A stretch of 6,396 nt of DNA from JBJXGC01 sp046154545 (GTDB lineage Bacteria; Chloroflexota; Dehalococcoidia; Tepidiformales; Tepidiformaceae). Below the pieces are notes generated by a model. It was given only the letters and a program-made list of their open reading frames with translations. It searched no databases and was not told the DNA's origin. Shown one piece after another: positions 5,282 to 6,396 of this stretch. The stretch is from contig JBJXGC010000072.1 of NCBI GenBank assembly GCA_046154545.1, positions 1 to 6,396 on the forward strand, written 5' to 3'. The translations under genes were made by a program, and so were the position numbers. Position 1 is the first letter of the stretch, and every line of letters begins with the position of its first letter.

Positions 5282-6396
5282 TAGTTGCGCACCCCCGTGA
5301 GCGCTTCGGCGGCCACCCGGCGGGCCCAGCTATCGGCGGCGATGACCGCCTCGAGATCAGGATCGGCAGTTGACTCGTGTTTCTCCAGCGTCGCCTCAAC
5401 AATCGCCGGAATATCGAGGAAGCCAACCTCGCGGTTCAGAAAGCGGTGGACGGCAACTTCGTCAGCCGCGGCCATGACGGCGGGGTAGGTGCCACCTTCG
5501 CGGCCGGACTCGATCGCGAGGCGCAGGCAGGGGAAGCGGTCCATGTCAGGCGAGCCGAAGTGCAGGCTGCCGATGGCTGCCAGGTCGAGGGCCGGGGCCG
5601 GTGGCACCGGCATCCGTTCGGGGTAGGCGAGGGCGCACTGGATCGGCAGGCGCATGTCGGGCACTCCGAGCTGGGCCTTGATGCTCCCGTCGCTGAACTC
5701 GACGAGCGAGTGGACGATCGATTCGCGGTGCACTACCACCTCAACCTTCTCCATGGGGACATCGAAGAGCCACATCGCCTCGATCGTCTCCATCCCCTTG
5801 TTCATGAGACTGGCGGAATCGACGGTGATCTTCGCCCCCATGTTCCACGTCGGGTGGTTCAGGGCCTGTTCAGGTGTGACGGCTGCAAGTTGAGAGCGGT
5901 CGAGGTCGCGGAAGGCGCCGCCGCTGGCGGTGAGCAAGATCCGGCGGATCGCGTGCTCTTCTTCGCCCCAGAGGCATTGCCAGATGGCCGAGTGTTCGCT
6001 ATCAACGGGCCGGAGGGTGCCACCACCCGCGACCAGCGCACGGCGGACGAGGTGGCCGGCCATCACCAGGACCTCCTGGTTGGCGATGGCGACCGGGCGG
6101 CCGAGGCGGAGCGCGCCGAGCGTCGGGGTCAGCCCGGCGGCGCCGGCCGTGCCGACGAGAAGCAGGTCGATATCCTCGCTGACGGCCATCTCGTCCATAT
6201 CGAGCCAGCGGGCGCCGACGGCGGCGATGGCGTCGTCGAGGGCAGGCGTGCGGACTTCGGCGCAGACGTACCGCGGACGATACTCAGCCACCTGGCGGGC
6301 GAGGAGGTCGGCGTTACGGCCGGCCGCGAGGGCCACCGCCTGGAATCGATCGGGGAGCTGACGGATGACATCGAGCGCCTGGCGGCCGATGGAGCC
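5281..6396 (-). CDS. dxr: 1-deoxy-D-xylulose 5-phosphate reductoisomerase, 5' end outside window
   Basis: Dxr converts 1-deoxy-D-xylulose 5-phosphate to 2-C-methyl-D-erythritol 4-phosphate with NADPH and a divalent metal, the first committed step of the MEP isoprenoid pathway, in the cytosol. The visible 371 residues begin inside the NADPH-binding motif at GSIGRQALDV, so about ten N-terminal residues lie beyond position 6396. GTG 6336, sometimes callable as a start, is only the internal valine 21. Numbered from the first visible residue, metal ligands are D132, E134 (VDSEHSA) and E203, and substrate residues are S158 (ASGGAFR), H181 (NHPTWNMG), S194, N199 and K200 (DSASLMNKGME). These match E. 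coli D150, E152, E231, S186, H209, S222, N227 and K228. The flexible lid region reads HRESIVHSLVEF (223-234). The segment between 134 and 158 is about ten residues shorter than in E. coli. Its TAA overlaps the rseP start by one base; uppS and cdsA often lie upstream of dxr but are not visible here. Confidence 0.96.
   Translation of the reverse strand, partial: GSIGRQALDVIRQLPDRFQAVALAAGRNADLLARQVAEYRPRYVCAEVRTPALDDAIAAVGARWLDMDEMAVSEDIDLLLVGTAGAAGLTPTLGALRLGRPVAIANQEVLVMAGHLVRRALVAGGGTLRPVDSEHSAIWQCLWGEEEHAIRRILLTASGGAFRDLDRSQLAAVTPEQALNHPTWNMGAKITVDSASLMNKGMETIEAMWLFDVPMEKVEVVVHRESIVHSLVEFSDGSIKAQLGVPDMRLPIQCALAYPERMPVPPAPALDLAAIGSLHFGSPDMDRFPCLRLAIESGREGGTYPAVMAAADEVAVHRFLNREVGFLDIPAIVEATLEKHESTADPDLEAVIAADSWARRVAAEALTGVRN

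Noticed and set aside
4166..5284. 372-codon open frame on the + strand opposite rseP
   Set aside because: It lies wholly antisense to the M50 protease, is rich in D/E/G/R typical of mirrored codons, and shows no motif.
6334..6336. GTG as the start of dxr, giving a complete 351-residue protein
   Set aside because: The frame stays open to the window edge and encodes the conserved GSIGxxALDV NADPH-binding motif upstream, so the gene is simply truncated by the window.

Overview
The window is a compact, GC-rich bacterial chromosomal segment with seven protein-coding genes, one of them cut by the window edge. It has no RNA gene, mobile element or CRISPR array that I can support. The GC-rich third codon positions, the MEP-pathway dxr gene next to an M50 site-2 protease, and -10-like TANNNT boxes 6 to 7 nt before start codons suggest a high-GC lineage that uses leaderless transcription. 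The protein sequences have a Chloroflexota (Dehalococcoidia-like) feel, but Actinomycetota or Deinococcota are not excluded. This placement is inference; no search was possible.

Left half (about 1-2717, + strand): three genes in tandem encode a PhzF-family isomerase/epimerase-like protein, a fluoroacetate dehalogenase-type alpha/beta hydrolase, and a TesB-type acyl-CoA thioesterase II. They lie 46 and 38 nt apart. Each has a TANNNT hexamer ending 6 or 7 nt before its ATG and no convincing Shine-Dalgarno sequence. They therefore look like three separately promoted, leaderless genes rather than one classical operon. No shared pathway is evident; small organic acid and acyl-CoA metabolism is the common theme.

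Centre (2718-2837): a 120-nt convergent gap separates the two gene groups. It can fold into an outer stem enclosing two hairpins and may act as a bidirectional transcription end.

Right half (2838-6396, - strand): a tightly packed operon reads right to left as dxr (5' end outside the window), rseP, a small three-helix membrane protein, and a TIM-barrel sugar-phosphate isomerase/epimerase-like protein. Junctions are TAATG (dxr/rseP), a 9-nt gap (rseP/small protein) and ATGA (small protein/TIM barrel), which implies co-transcription and translational coupling. dxr-rseP is a widespread neighbourhood linking isoprenoid precursor synthesis to membrane biogenesis and envelope proteolysis. The two downstream genes are not the usual ones.

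The observations most worth following are the repeated start-proximal -10 boxes, the complete fluoroacetate-dehalogenase active-site set in the hydrolase, and the unassigned membrane protein coupled to the TIM-barrel gene. I saw nothing that amounts to a clearly new multi-gene system.
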